Below, one piece after another: positions 1-8,853 of a stretch of 64,000 nt of DNA. How positions within the stretch are numbered: the stretch's first letter is position 1; every line of letters starts with the position of its first letter. The stretch is from positions 4,148,501-4,212,500 of the forward strand of contig NZ_JACHNH010000001.1 in the NCBI RefSeq assembly GCF_014205335.1, in the 5' to 3' direction. This stretch comes from Amorphoplanes digitatis. GTDB lineage: Bacteria > Actinomycetota > Actinomycetes > Mycobacteriales > Micromonosporaceae. Made by a program: the position numbers and the translations under genes. Below the pieces are notes generated by a model, which saw only the letters and a list, made by a program, of their open reading frames with translations, ran no database searches and had not been told where the DNA came from.

Positions 1-516
1 GACCTCGAGAGCGGCGTCACGAGGCAGGAAACCGAGGGCGAGCGCGGCCTCGTACTCGCCGTGCCGGTCACGCAGCTCGTCCAGGGCGCGACGGCCCGCC
101 AGCGAGGTGGCGGTCATCGCGCCGCCGATGAGGATTCCCGCGACCGGCAGCACCGCGATCTGGTGCAACGGCATCGTGCCGGCGCCCACGATCAGGGCGC
201 CGACCGGCAACGCCCCGGCCGCGATCGGCGCGATCACCAGCCGGCTCAGGCGCCACGACCCGAGCCGGCGCGCGGACGTGGCCGCGGCGACCAGCACCAT
301 CAGAAGGATGAACCCGGCGGTCGCCCACCACGAACGCACCACGGCGGCGATCAGCAGGGAGACGGCGGCCAACTGCAGCACCGCCCGCACCGACGCGGTG
401 ACCACCGCCCGGCTCACGCCGAGCCGGCCGGCGTAGGCAGCCGCAGCCGCGAGGACCACCAGCACTCCCAGCACGGCGGCCAGTGCGGGACCTACCGAGA
501 CCGCTCCCTGATGCAC
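1..516 (-). CDS. fetB: FetB-like ABC transporter permease (UPF0014), 3' part outside window
   Basis: This reading frame runs off the left edge, so only the first 172 residues are visible (family length is about 250). It shows several hydrophobic helices. It also carries the segment VLPVAGILIGGAMTATSLAG followed by RRALDELRDRHGEYEAALAL, which matches the conserved core of the YbbM/FetB permeases thought to export iron. The GTG start at 516 was chosen because a stop lies 33 bases upstream in frame and a GGGGG run sits just before it. The partner ATPase FetA is not visible. An ArsR-type regulator is transcribed divergently, which may mean metal control. Family assignment is by recognised motif; the iron role is family knowledge only. 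Confidence 0.72.
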   Translation of the reverse strand, partial: MHQGAVSVGPALAAVLGVLVVLAAAAAYAGRLGVSRAVVTASVRAVLQLAAVSLLIAAVVRSWWATAGFILLMVLVAAATSARRLGSWRLSRLVIAPIAAGALPVGALIVGAGTMPLHQIAVLPVAGILIGGAMTATSLAGRRALDELRDRHGEYEAALALGFLPRDAALEV

Positions 517-653
517 AGTGCCCCCGGAAGTAGGACGTCGGGACCGTCAGGCAATCACACACCACGCCCGAGGGGCGTCTCGCCGGCCGTATAGCCTGTA
601 GGCGACTTTCTGCGATCCAGAAGCAGCATGGTGCGGTCAGGCAGGGGGCGGTC

Positions 654-995
654 GTGTCGGTGCCCCTGTACCAGGCGAAGGCGGAGTTGTTCCGAACCCT
701 GGGGCATCCCGTCCGTATTCGGGTCCTGGAGTTGCTCCAGCCTGGGCCACGTCCGGTGCGTGATCTTCTTGCGGAGATCGACATCGAGCCGTCGAGTCTG
801 TCGCAGCAACTTGCCGTCCTGCGTCGCTCCGGCATCGTGGTTTCGTACCGTGATGGCGGCTCGGTGATGTACGTGCTCAGTACGCCGGCCGTGCTGGATC
901 TACTGGCGGCCGGCCGGCGGATTCTCGGTGAGGTCTTGACCGACAGCAAGGGACTGCTGGCCGAGTTGAAGGATCGAGTCGAGCCTCGCTCCTGA
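654..995 (+). CDS. ArsR-family winged-helix transcriptional regulator
   Basis: This 113-residue protein has the compact ArsR fold. An N-terminal helix leads into LFRTLGHPVRIRVLELL, then the recognition region SSLSQQLAVLRRSGIVVSYR and the beta-wing GGSVMYVLS. No cysteine is present in the DNA-binding helix, so the classical metal site of ArsR/SmtB is absent; the effector may be something else. The GTG start follows a GGGGG-type ribosome binding site. The gene is divergent from the FetB-like permease with a 137-base gap, so it may control that transporter, but this is only inferred from position. Confidence 0.85.
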   Translation: MSVPLYQAKAELFRTLGHPVRIRVLELLQPGPRPVRDLLAEIDIEPSSLSQQLAVLRRSGIVVSYRDGGSVMYVLSTPAVLDLLAAGRRILGEVLTDSKGLLAELKDRVEPRS

Positions 996-1015
996 CCCTG
1001 TGACGGTATCCATGC

Positions 1016-1387
1016 TCATAGATCGAGCGCGCTTTCGATCGCGCGCAGTTGATGGCGAGCCATGGCCAGGTTCGCCCGGTCCTTGTTCAGAACCAGGTAG
1101 AGGAACAGGCCCTTGCCTGATCGGCTGGTCAAGGGGCGGACCAGGTGATACTGGGTGTCCAGGGTGATGAGGACGTCCTCGATCTTCTCCGTGAGGCCGA
1201 GCATCTCCATGGCGCGTAGCTTCGCGCGCACCACGTCGGTGTTGCCCGCCGCGGCAACCGTCAGGTCGAGGTCCCTGCTGCCGCCGGCGGTACCCAGCGC
1301 CATGCCGCTGGTCTGATCGACGAGCGCCGCTCCCAACGCCCCGTCGATCTGCATCGTGTCCTTGAGTGCCACATCCATCTCTGCCAT
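1016..1387 (-). CDS. Roadblock/LC7-domain protein
   Basis: The protein has 123 residues and fits the roadblock/LC7 family. It has the pattern GALGAALVDQTSGMALGTAG, an alternating strand-helix layout, and the C-terminal block KGLFLYLVLNKDRANLAMAR. In actinomycetes such proteins often act with small GTPases in conservon operons; none of those partners is next to it here, so it is an orphan copy. The ATG at 1387 was preferred over longer in-frame starts because GAGGAG sits at the right distance before it and the family similarity begins there. Its role in the cell is unknown. Confidence 0.75.
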   Translation of the reverse strand: MAEMDVALKDTMQIDGALGAALVDQTSGMALGTAGGSRDLDLTVAAAGNTDVVRAKLRAMEMLGLTEKIEDVLITLDTQYHLVRPLTSRSGKGLFLYLVLNKDRANLAMARHQLRAIESALDL

Positions 1388-1581
1388 GTCCGACTCCTCA
1401 GGGTCCGTGTCGTGATGCCTCGAGGATGGCCGCGGTGAGCGAAAGTGGAACGCACACACTGTCCGGTGCCCACAGGCGACAGCCGGAGATAGTAGAAGCG
1501 TGAGCTGTTCGACTTGAAGAATTTCGCAACTGCACAAGTAGGCACAACGGAGCCGACGCAACTCCCTTAGCCGGATCGCCG

Positions 1582-1803
1582 CTAGCGAGAGCGAACTGAG
1601 CCGTAGCGCGAGCGGGAACGTTGGATATCGCTGCCTCGTCGTGACCGGTAGTGGTGCACGCCGAGGGTGACGGCGCAGGCGACCGCCACCACGCCGCAGA
1701 CGATGCCGGGGACGGTGGCGCCGATGGAGGAGGTCACTGCGTTGGCGGCGAGGCTGACGATCAGGACGAGCCAGAGGACCGGGCGGAGGCGGGATTCAGT
1801 CAT
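1582..1803 (-). CDS. Small two-helix membrane protein
   Basis: This short protein (73 residues from the ATG at 1803) has two hydrophobic stretches, LRPVLWLVLIVSLAANAV and GIVCGVVAVACAVTLGVHHY. They are followed by a basic cytoplasmic tail rich in Arg and Ser. I do not recognise a family. It lies between the roadblock gene and a divergent histidine kinase gene. Coding status rests on the two clean membrane segments and an acceptable start, so confidence is moderate. Confidence 0.5.
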   Translation of the reverse strand: MTESRLRPVLWLVLIVSLAANAVTSSIGATVPGIVCGVVAVACAVTLGVHHYRSRRGSDIQRSRSRYGSVRSR

Positions 1804-1883
1804 GGGGCTCACGCTAGGCAGCAGAGCCACCGCGGACGATCCTGCAGGCGTTCCGGTCCGTCGCGAACCGGGAGCGGGCCCGA

Positions 1884-2906
1884 TTGTCGCGCTGGGGTCC
1901 CGAGATCATCGACCCGGAGCCGCTCCCGGACGGCGTGCTGCCCGCGCTGCGGGACAGCACGGTCCGGCGCGAGGCCGGGTGGGTGGTCACCCACGCGACG
2001 TTCGGTTTCGTCATAGGGATCGTCGGCTTTTCCCTTCCCCTGTACGCGGTGCAGTACCTCACGTTCCCGGTGTGGTGGCGGTGGCTGGACGCCGAGCAGG
2101 GCGGTCCCGGGTTCATCAGCTTTCCGGTGCGCACCGAGCTCGGCGCGCTCGTGGTCGGGCTGACCGGCATCGGCTGGGCGGCCCTGGCCCTCGGTCTTCC
2201 TCCGGTGCTGGCCCGCCTCCAGGCCGCGCCCGGCCGGGGCCTGCTCGCCGCTGATCCCGACACGGACCTGTCGCTGCGGGTCGCCCAGCTGACCGCCACC
2301 CGCGCCGCCGCCCTCGACGCGCACGCCGTCGAGTTGCGGCGCATCGAGCGGTCGCTGCACGACGGCACCCAGAACCGGCTCGTCGCCGTGAACGTGCTGC
2401 TCGGCGCCGCCCGGCGGGCGTTGACGAGAGATCCGGACACCGCCGGGGAGATCCTCGAGCGTGCGCAGGACGCCGCCGAACAGGCCCTGGCCGAATTGCG
2501 TACCGTCGTCCGCGGCATCCTCCCCCCGGTGCTGGCCGACCGCGGTCTCTCCGGCGCGCTCACCGGCCTGGCCGGCAGCTGCGCCGTTCCCTGCACCGTG
2601 GACGTGGAGGTGCCGGGACGCTGCGCGGTCTCGGTGGAGGCGACCGCGTACTTTGTCGTAGCCGAGGCACTGACCAACGCGGTGAGACACAGCGGAGCCG
2701 CCGCCGTCGCCGTCACGGTCCGCCGCGAGGGTGACCGGCTGCTGCTGCGGGTGGACGACGACGGGCGAGGCGGTGCCGACGAGAGCCGTGGTTCGGGGCT
2801 CGGCGGCATCCGGCGGCGGATCGAGGCGTGCGACGGGCGCCTGACCCTGATCAGCCCACCCGGAGGGCCGACATCGATGCAGGTGGAGCTGCCATGCGGA
2901 TCGTGA
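1884..2906 (+). CDS. NarL-type sensor histidine kinase
   Basis: The 340-residue kinase has two membrane segments (about residues 32-57 and 85-110). A HisKA_3 phosphoacceptor helix with the motif RSLHDGTQNRL follows, and then an ATPase domain with the N-box EALTNAVRHS and the glycine motifs DDDGRGG and GSGLGGIRRR. This is the layout of kinases that pair with LuxR-type response regulators, and such a regulator starts inside its last codons (13-base overlap), so the two are translationally coupled. The TTG start at 1884 was taken because GGGAGCGGG lies just upstream. The downstream ABC exporter genes suggest it senses a cell-envelope or drug signal; that is inference. Confidence 0.9.
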   Translation: MSRWGPEIIDPEPLPDGVLPALRDSTVRREAGWVVTHATFGFVIGIVGFSLPLYAVQYLTFPVWWRWLDAEQGGPGFISFPVRTELGALVVGLTGIGWAALALGLPPVLARLQAAPGRGLLAADPDTDLSLRVAQLTATRAAALDAHAVELRRIERSLHDGTQNRLVAVNVLLGAARRALTRDPDTAGEILERAQDAAEQALAELRTVVRGILPPVLADRGLSGALTGLAGSCAVPCTVDVEVPGRCAVSVEATAYFVVAEALTNAVRHSGAAAVAVTVRREGDRLLLRVDDDGRGGADESRGSGLGGIRRRIEACDGRLTLISPPGGPTSMQVELPCGS

Positions 2907-3556
2907 TCGCCGAGGACGACGCACTGCTGCGCGAAGGGCTCGCGTTGTTGCTGCGTGCGGAGGGCCTCGACGTGGCCGCCACGGCCGACGGCCCGGGGCC
3001 CTTCCTGGAGGCGGTCGACTTCCATAAACCGGATGTCGCCATCGTCGACGTACGGATGCCGCCGACCCACACCGACGAAGGGATCGTGGCCGCGGTCGAG
3101 GCCCGCCGGCGCCACCCCGACCTGGCGGTGCTGGTGCTCTCGGCGTACGTGGAACAGGCCTTCGCCACCGATCTGCTGGCCGGTGGCGCCGCCAAGCTGG
3201 GTTATCTCCTGAAGGAGCGGGTGGGCCGGGTCGAGGAGTTCCTCGGCGCCCTGCACCGGGTCGCCGACGGCGGCACGGCTATCGATCCGGAGGTCGTCGG
3301 GCAGTTGCTGACCCGCAGCCGGCCGGACAGCGGGCTGGACCGGCTCAGCGCCCGCGAGCGGGACGTGTTGGCCCTGATGGCCGAGGGCCTCGGGAACACC
3401 GCCATCGCCGAGCGGCTGTTCGTCACCGAGGGCGCCGTGCACAAGCACATCCGCAGCATCTTCGCGAAGCTCGACCTGGCGCCCACCGACCGGGCGGACC
3501 GCCGGGTCATCGCGGTACTGCGCTATCTCGAGGACATTCAGCGCCGGGCCGGGTAG
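2894..3556 (+). CDS. LuxR/NarL-family response regulator
   Basis: This 220-residue regulator has a receiver domain with the acidic pair EDD at residues 7-9, the phospho-acceptor Asp52 in AIVDVRMPP, and the conserved Lys in LLKERVG. A C-terminal LuxR helix-turn-helix follows (LSARERDVLALMAEGLGNTA and TEGAVHKHIRSIFAKLDL). The ATG at 2894 lies within the end of the kinase gene. The stop codon itself forms part of a palindrome-like site that recurs perfectly before the hydrolase gene at 6.6 kb, so the regulator may bind there and control both the exporter and the hydrolase. Confidence 0.92.
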   Translation: MRIVIAEDDALLREGLALLLRAEGLDVAATADGPGPFLEAVDFHKPDVAIVDVRMPPTHTDEGIVAAVEARRRHPDLAVLVLSAYVEQAFATDLLAGGAAKLGYLLKERVGRVEEFLGALHRVADGGTAIDPEVVGQLLTRSRPDSGLDRLSARERDVLALMAEGLGNTAIAERLFVTEGAVHKHIRSIFAKLDLAPTDRADRRVIAVLRYLEDIQRRAG

Positions 3557-3567
3557 TGCCTGCTGTA
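3554..3567 (+). promoter_or_regulatory. Imperfect palindrome upstream of ABC exporter operon
   Basis: TAGTGCCTGCTGTA begins at the stop codon of the response regulator. Its right half GCTGTA and centre match the perfect palindrome at 6584-6597, while the left half matches in four of six positions. The shared stretch continues for 16 bases with two mismatches. A further related half-site in inverse orientation (GCAGGCTGCAT) lies at 3582-3592. This is a candidate response-regulator operator. Confidence 0.4.
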
Positions 3568-3627
3568 CCACCGTTGCGCCCGCAGGCTGCATAGCTTCGA
3601 GTCGGTACCGCCAATAGCTTCTGACCT

Positions 3628-4374
<747 letters not shown>

Positions 4375-4377
4375 ACC

Positions 4378-6579
4378 ATGCGGACTCTCGCCTTCGCGAT
4401 GCTGCGCAGCCGCCCGGGCAGCGCGCTCGCCACCCTCATCGCACTCACCGCCGGCGTCCTGATCCTCATGAGCATGGGCGTGCTGGTCGAGTCGGGATTG
4501 AGCTACCGGCCGGAACCCCGTAGGTACGCGACCGCCGACGTGGTCGTCGCGCACCGGGACATCACCCTCACCAGCAAGGAGTTCGACGGCGAAGTCGTCA
4601 CCAGCACGACCGCCCTGCCCGAGGGCGGCACCGTCCCGGCCGCCCTCGAGGACAAGATCCGCCGGGTTCCCGGTGTCGCGTCCACGGTCGCCGAGCCCAG
4701 CGCCTATCCCGGCCGGCTGGCCACCATCGCCGTCACCGCCGAGCCCGGCACCGACCGTGACTCGATGGTCGCCGCGGTGGAGAAGGCGGCCGCCGACGCG
4801 GGCGCCAAGGCCTATTCGGGCGCCGGCCGCGGGCTGCTCGAAGAGCCCGGCGCGGTGGCCGGCCGGGATCTGCTGATCCAGATCGGCGGCACGTTCGGCG
4901 GATACGTCGCCATGCTCGTCGTCTTCGTCGTCGCCGGCACGGTCGGGCTCTCGGTGCGGCACCGGCGCCGGGACCTTGCGCTGCTGCGGGCCATCGCCGC
5001 CACCCCCGGACAGGTTCGCCGGATGATCGTCGCGGAGGCCGTCACGCTCGGCGTCGTGGCCTCGGCGCTCGGTGTCCCGGCCGGGATGCTCGCCACGAGA
5101 TGGGTGCAGGCTCAGCTGGTCGACCGCGGCTTCGTCCCGGACGGCTTCCCGATGGTCGCCGGTGTCCTGTCAGCGCCGGTCGTGACCGTCCTGACCGTCG
5201 TCGTCGCCGCGGCCGCGGCCCTGCTGGCCGCCCGCCGGGTGACCGCGATCCGGCCCGCCGAGGCGCTGGGCGAGATCGCCGTGGAACCCACCGGGCTGGG
5301 CAGGTTCCGCGCGGCCTCCGGGCTGCTGGCGCTCGTAGCGGCCGGCTCCGCCACCATTTTCGCGGTCGGGTCGAGCGGACAGTCCGCGCAGGCAGGCGCG
5401 ATCGGCATGCTCTACCTGTTCGTGCTCGCGGTGGCGCTGCTGGCACCCGGGATCAACGCCGTCGCCGCTCGGATGCTGACCCCGGTGCTACGCCTCGGCT
5501 GGGGCACCAGCGGATACCTGGCCGCGGCGAATCTGCGGGCGAACGCGAGGGGCGCGGCCACGGTGCTCACCTCCCTGGTGCTGGCGGTCGGGTTCGGCGG
5601 GTCGGTGTGGTTCCTGCAGGACAACCTGGAGCGCGGCACGGTCACGCAAAGCCAGGAGGGCCTGCTCGCCGACCTCGCACTGACCTCGCCGGAGGGGATA
5701 CCCGCCTCCGCCGCCGCGGACATCCGGAAGCTGCCTGGGGTTCGCGCCGCTACGGGCGTACGCCGGACCTCGGTTTTGATCAAGATTTTCGACAGCGTGG
5801 AACCGGTGCAGGCGCAGGGCATCGACCCCGGGGGTGCCGCCGAGACGATGGACCTGAAGGTCAGCGCCGGCAACCTCGGCGACCTCGGCGAGGGGACAGT
5901 GGCGGTGTCCACCCTGCAGGCGGCAAACTCGGGCTGGAAGCTCGGTGACGACGTCGAGTTCTGGCTCGGCGACGGCACTCCGGTCAAGCTGCGCCTGGTG
6001 GCGCTCTACGAGCGCGGCCTCGGCTTCGGCGACGTGACGCTGGCCAGGGAGACCACCGCCGGACACACCCGCGCCGACATGGACAGCCACGTGCTGATCC
6101 GCACCGAGCCCGGCGCCGCGGTGAAGGCACCCGGCCTGGTCAGCTCCGACGGCATCACCTCCGGCCTGTCCCGGAACCTCGCGCTCAGCGCCTGGCTCAA
6201 CAAGCTGCTCATCGGCGTGATGGTCGGGTACGCCGTCCTCGCCGCCGCCAACACCATGGTCATGGCGGCCCTGGCCCGCGGCCGCGAGCTCTCCCTGCTG
6301 CGCCTGGTCGGCGGCACCCGCCGCCAGCTGCGCCGCATGGTCAACGCGGAGCAGGCCGGCCTGCTCGGCATCGCCCTCATCATCGGCGGCGCGATCGCGG
6401 CGGCGACCTTGGCCGCGGTGGTCCATTCCCTGACCGGCACGGCGATCCCGTACGTGCCGACGCTGGGCTGGGTGGCGGTCCTCGGCGGGACCACGCTGCT
6501 CGCGCTCGTCACCACCGTCCTGCCGGTACGCCGCCTCCTGCGCACCCCGCCCCTGGAGCACATGGGAACGAAGGAGTGA
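4378..6579 (+). CDS. FtsX-like ABC transporter permease
   Basis: The 733-residue protein has an N-terminal membrane helix, then an extracellular MacB-like domain, and then a three-helix FtsX core including VRHRRRDLALLRAIAATPGQ. A second extracellular domain follows, with a final FtsX core ending in ARGRELSLLRLVGGTRRQLR and VTTVLPVRRLL. Two tandem FtsX halves are typical of actinobacterial single-subunit permeases that dimerise with a MacB-type ATPase. Its start lies directly behind the ATPase gene. It is likely an envelope exporter or mechanotransmission device whose expression follows the upstream two-component system. Confidence 0.94.
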   Translation: MRTLAFAMLRSRPGSALATLIALTAGVLILMSMGVLVESGLSYRPEPRRYATADVVVAHRDITLTSKEFDGEVVTSTTALPEGGTVPAALEDKIRRVPGVASTVAEPSAYPGRLATIAVTAEPGTDRDSMVAAVEKAAADAGAKAYSGAGRGLLEEPGAVAGRDLLIQIGGTFGGYVAMLVVFVVAGTVGLSVRHRRRDLALLRAIAATPGQVRRMIVAEAVTLGVVASALGVPAGMLATRWVQAQLVDRGFVPDGFPMVAGVLSAPVVTVLTVVVAAAAALLAARRVTAIRPAEALGEIAVEPTGLGRFRAASGLLALVAAGSATIFAVGSSGQSAQAGAIGMLYLFVLAVALLAPGINAVAARMLTPVLRLGWGTSGYLAAANLRANARGAATVLTSLVLAVGFGGSVWFLQDNLERGTVTQSQEGLLADLALTSPEGIPASAAADIRKLPGVRAATGVRRTSVLIKIFDSVEPVQAQGIDPGGAAETMDLKVSAGNLGDLGEGTVAVSTLQAANSGWKLGDDVEFWLGDGTPVKLRLVALYERGLGFGDVTLARETTAGHTRADMDSHVLIRTEPGAAVKAPGLVSSDGITSGLSRNLALSAWLNKLLIGVMVGYAVLAAANTMVMAALARGRELSLLRLVGGTRRQLRRMVNAEQAGLLGIALIIGGAIAAATLAAVVHSLTGTAIPYVPTLGWVAVLGGTTLLALVTTVLPVRRLLRTPPLEHMGTKE

Positions 6580-6583
6580 GGGG

Positions 6584-6597
6584 TACAGCCTGCTGTA
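6584..6597 (+). promoter_or_regulatory. Perfect palindrome before the secreted hydrolase gene
   Basis: TACAGCCTGCTGTA is a perfect 6-2-6 inverted repeat five bases after the permease stop codon and 61 bases before the chosen hydrolase start. A close copy lies before the ABC operon at 3554-3567. Both are followed by a TAGCT box. This suggests a common regulator for the two transcription units, most simply the LuxR-type regulator encoded at 2894. Confidence 0.5.
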
Positions 6598-6657
6598 TCC
6601 CCGAGTGGGTAGCTGTCGGGATCGAACGTGACCACTTCGGAAAATAGCGTCATCGGC

Positions 6658-7863
6658 ATGACGAAGACGACAAAGAAGTACCGCAACCTGACGATCGGCC
6701 TCATCGCTACCGGCGCCATTCTGGCTGCGGGCGTGGGAGTCGCCAACGCCGACGACACCGAAAGGGCTGCCACGCAGCCCGGCTGGGCGGGTGTCACCCG
6801 CGAGCAGGTGCGGATCGACTTCGGCAAGGGCTGGGTCACCAAGGCCGAGCTCACCTATCCGAGCGGTGCGAAGGGCCGCCTGCCGCTGGTCATCTTCCTG
6901 CACGGCAGCGGGCGCAACGACATGAATCAGACGCTTCCGGAGGGCAAGGGCACGACCTTCGTCCCGCTTGCCCAGGCGGCCGGCAGGGAAGGCTTCGCGA
7001 CCTTGCGCTTCAACAAGCGTGGAGTGACCGACATTGGGCCGGTGGAGAGCACCGACCCGGCCCAGCTGATGCCGAAGGACCCATACCACCAGATCCAGCA
7101 GGATGCCGCTTCGGTGGTTCGGTTCGCCGCCAAGTCGCCGAGGGTGGACCCGTCGAAGATATTCCTCCTCGGCCACAGCGAGGGCACCAATGTGGCCGCC
7201 AACCTCGCCGCCGACTCGAACAGGTTCGGCATCCCGAAGCCGGCCGGCGTGGTCGAGATGGGGGTCGTCGGCCTGCCCGTCAAGCAGTTGCTGACCTTCC
7301 AGATCTACGGTCGGCTGCTGGCGCAGATGCACGACGAGTTCGACGTCGACGGTGACGGCCAGCTGACGGCCGTCGAGGCGACCGACGGCCTGCTGGGTCA
7401 GCCGAAGGAGGTTGCCGACCAGTTCGGCTCCGTCCTGCTCGACGGCAAGAAGGTGCTGGCCGGCACCGACAAGAACCACGATGGTCAGATCGCGATCGAC
7501 GCCGAGGCCGGCGTCGTGCTGCGCGAGGTCACCCATATCGGCGACTACCCGAACCTGCCGGGCCTGGATCAGGGCACGATCAACTATTTGAAGGACATCG
7601 CCCGCTTCCCGACCGTGTCGCAGTCGCTGCCGAAGTTCTCCGGCCCGACGCTGCTGCTCAACGGTGAGAACGACCTACAGACTCCGGCTCGCGCCGCGAT
7701 CGTCGCCGACGCCGCCCTCTCCGGCCATCGGGACCACAAGATCGTCATCTACCCGGGCATGGCGCACACCATGAACATCACCCCGAAGTTCCACCCGGAG
7801 TTCGGCGAGCCTGACAAGCAGGTCATCACCGAGATCCAAGGCTGGCTCAAGTCCCACCGCTGA
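6658..7863 (+). CDS. Secreted alpha/beta hydrolase with two EF-hand loops
   Basis: After a Lys-rich start and a hydrophobic signal segment (IGLIATGAILAAGVGVANA), the mature enzyme shows the oxyanion region LVIFLHGSGRND. It also has the nucleophile motif GHSEGT, the acid in LNGENDLQTP and the catalytic His in YPGMAHTMN, so a full triad is present. Between core strands it carries two canonical calcium loops, DVDGDGQLTAVE and DKNHDGQIAIDAE, about 40 residues apart. EF-hands inside a bacterial lipase-like fold are uncommon and may make activity calcium-dependent. The ATG at 6658 gives the best signal peptide; a GTG at 6628 has a slightly better ribosome site. A regulatory palindrome precedes it. 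Confidence 0.85.
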   Translation: MTKTTKKYRNLTIGLIATGAILAAGVGVANADDTERAATQPGWAGVTREQVRIDFGKGWVTKAELTYPSGAKGRLPLVIFLHGSGRNDMNQTLPEGKGTTFVPLAQAAGREGFATLRFNKRGVTDIGPVESTDPAQLMPKDPYHQIQQDAASVVRFAAKSPRVDPSKIFLLGHSEGTNVAANLAADSNRFGIPKPAGVVEMGVVGLPVKQLLTFQIYGRLLAQMHDEFDVDGDGQLTAVEATDGLLGQPKEVADQFGSVLLDGKKVLAGTDKNHDGQIAIDAEAGVVLREVTHIGDYPNLPGLDQGTINYLKDIARFPTVSQSLPKFSGPTLLLNGENDLQTPARAAIVADAALSGHRDHKIVIYPGMAHTMNITPKFHPEFGEPDKQVITEIQGWLKSHR

Positions 7864-7869
7864 GGTGGA

Positions 7870-8010
7870 GTACCGCTCGCCGCGGTCGCTGCCGTCGCGT
7901 TCAACGCGGTTGTCGCAGCGGCCGCGCGCGCTTTACCATCGGCGCCTACGGCTTCCTCACCATGGTCGGCGTGATCATCGCCCGGCTCGCTCTGTCCGGC
8001 CGTCCGTCGC
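7870..8010 (+). pseudogene. Possible remnant of a small membrane protein
   Basis: Downstream of the hydrolase gene, two overlapping frames each encode a hydrophobic helix: VPLAAVAAVAFNAVVAAAA, then, after a shift, FTIGAYGFLTMVGVIIARLA. Neither has a convincing start. Read together they look like a two-helix membrane protein broken by one frameshift. The family is unknown and the segment could be chance in GC-rich DNA. Confidence 0.22.
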
Positions 8011-8018
8011 CGGCCGGC

Positions 8019-8597
8019 TCAGAACACGCCGAGGTGGTCCAGGAGGATCCGGGTGCCGATCAGGATCAGGATGACGCCACCGGCGATCTCGGCCGGGCGG
8101 CCGAAGCGTCCGCCGGCTCGGTGGCCGATGAACACCCCGATCAGGGTGACGACTGCGGTGAGGACCCCGATGAGGGTCGCCGCGGGCAGGATGGCCACAT
8201 CGAGGAAGGCGAAGCTGATCCCGACGGCCAGCGCGTCGATGCTGGTGGCCACCGAGAGCGCCAGTAGCTCCCGCAGGCTGATGCCTTGGAAGTCGGCTTC
8301 GTCGTCTCGCGGGGAGAAGGCCTCGTGGATCATCTTGGCGCCGATGACGACCAGCAGGCCGAAGGCGATCCAGTGATCTATCTCGGTGATGTAGTCGTGG
8401 AAGCCGCGGCCCAGCAGCCAGCCCGCGATCGGCATCAGTCCCTGGAAGAGTCCGAAGCCGATCGCCAGCCCACCGGCGTCGCGCACGGTGATCCGGCGCA
8501 TGTGCAAGCCCTTGGCGACGGCGACGGCGAAGGCATCGGCGGAGACACCCACCGCGATGACCAGCAGCGTGAAGAACGACAACCGTTGTCCCTTCAC
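8019..8597 (-). CDS. mntP: Manganese efflux pump MntP
   Basis: The 192-residue membrane protein has six predicted helices. It carries both conserved acidic motifs of MntP: GVSADAFAVAVAKGL in helix 1 and SVATSIDALAVGISFAF in helix 4. The aspartates in these helices are the metal-handling residues known for the family. It would export manganese across the cytoplasmic membrane. The GTG start at 8597 lies inside a perfect hairpin and lacks an exposed ribosome binding site, and a longer nested stem structure lies just upstream, so translation or leader RNA control by metal is plausible. Confidence 0.93.
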   Translation of the reverse strand: MKGQRLSFFTLLVIAVGVSADAFAVAVAKGLHMRRITVRDAGGLAIGFGLFQGLMPIAGWLLGRGFHDYITEIDHWIAFGLLVVIGAKMIHEAFSPRDDEADFQGISLRELLALSVATSIDALAVGISFAFLDVAILPAATLIGVLTAVVTLIGVFIGHRAGGRFGRPAEIAGGVILILIGTRILLDHLGVF

Positions 8598-8713
8598 TCG
8601 GCACCGAGTGTCCGCGTGAGTTTATCGCCCCGAACGTTCCCATTTGCAGGCATTTCGATTGCGCGCTGCCAGGAGGTCCTGCCACGGGAACGGTGACGGT
8701 CCGCGTTCGGGGC
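8595..8713 (-). promoter_or_regulatory. Structured mntP leader with start-codon hairpin
   Basis: On the mRNA strand a 10-bp perfect stem (GCCCCGAACG at 8713-8704 with CGTTCGGGGC at 8636-8627) encloses a second stem (GTTCCC with GGGAAC) and an inner hairpin CAGGACCTCCTG. About 17 bases further on, CACTCGG and CCGAGTG form a 7-bp hairpin whose last three bases are the GTG start codon. This architecture looks like an aptamer plus expression platform. I could not match the yybP-ykoY manganese riboswitch consensus, so the class is open. Confidence 0.5.
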
Positions 8714-8853
8714 TCATGGCGGCCACGAGAACTGGGAGCCTGCGGCAATGGCTGGCAGTTCGGCTAGAGATATTCCGGCATATCGGATGACTTCGCGGGC
8801 CACTTTCCCTCGTACGATGTCGCGCGACAGCGCTGGTAGAAGGACTGAGGTCT

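Noticed and set aside
68..949. Long minus-strand frame across the ArsR gene and fetB region
   Set aside because: It is Arg/Gly/Pro-rich without family features and is out of frame with both the FetB-like and ArsR genes, which have clear motifs.
8627..8713. yybP-ykoY manganese riboswitch
   Set aside because: Expected before mntP, but the conserved loop sequences of that class were not found; kept only as an unclassified structured leader.
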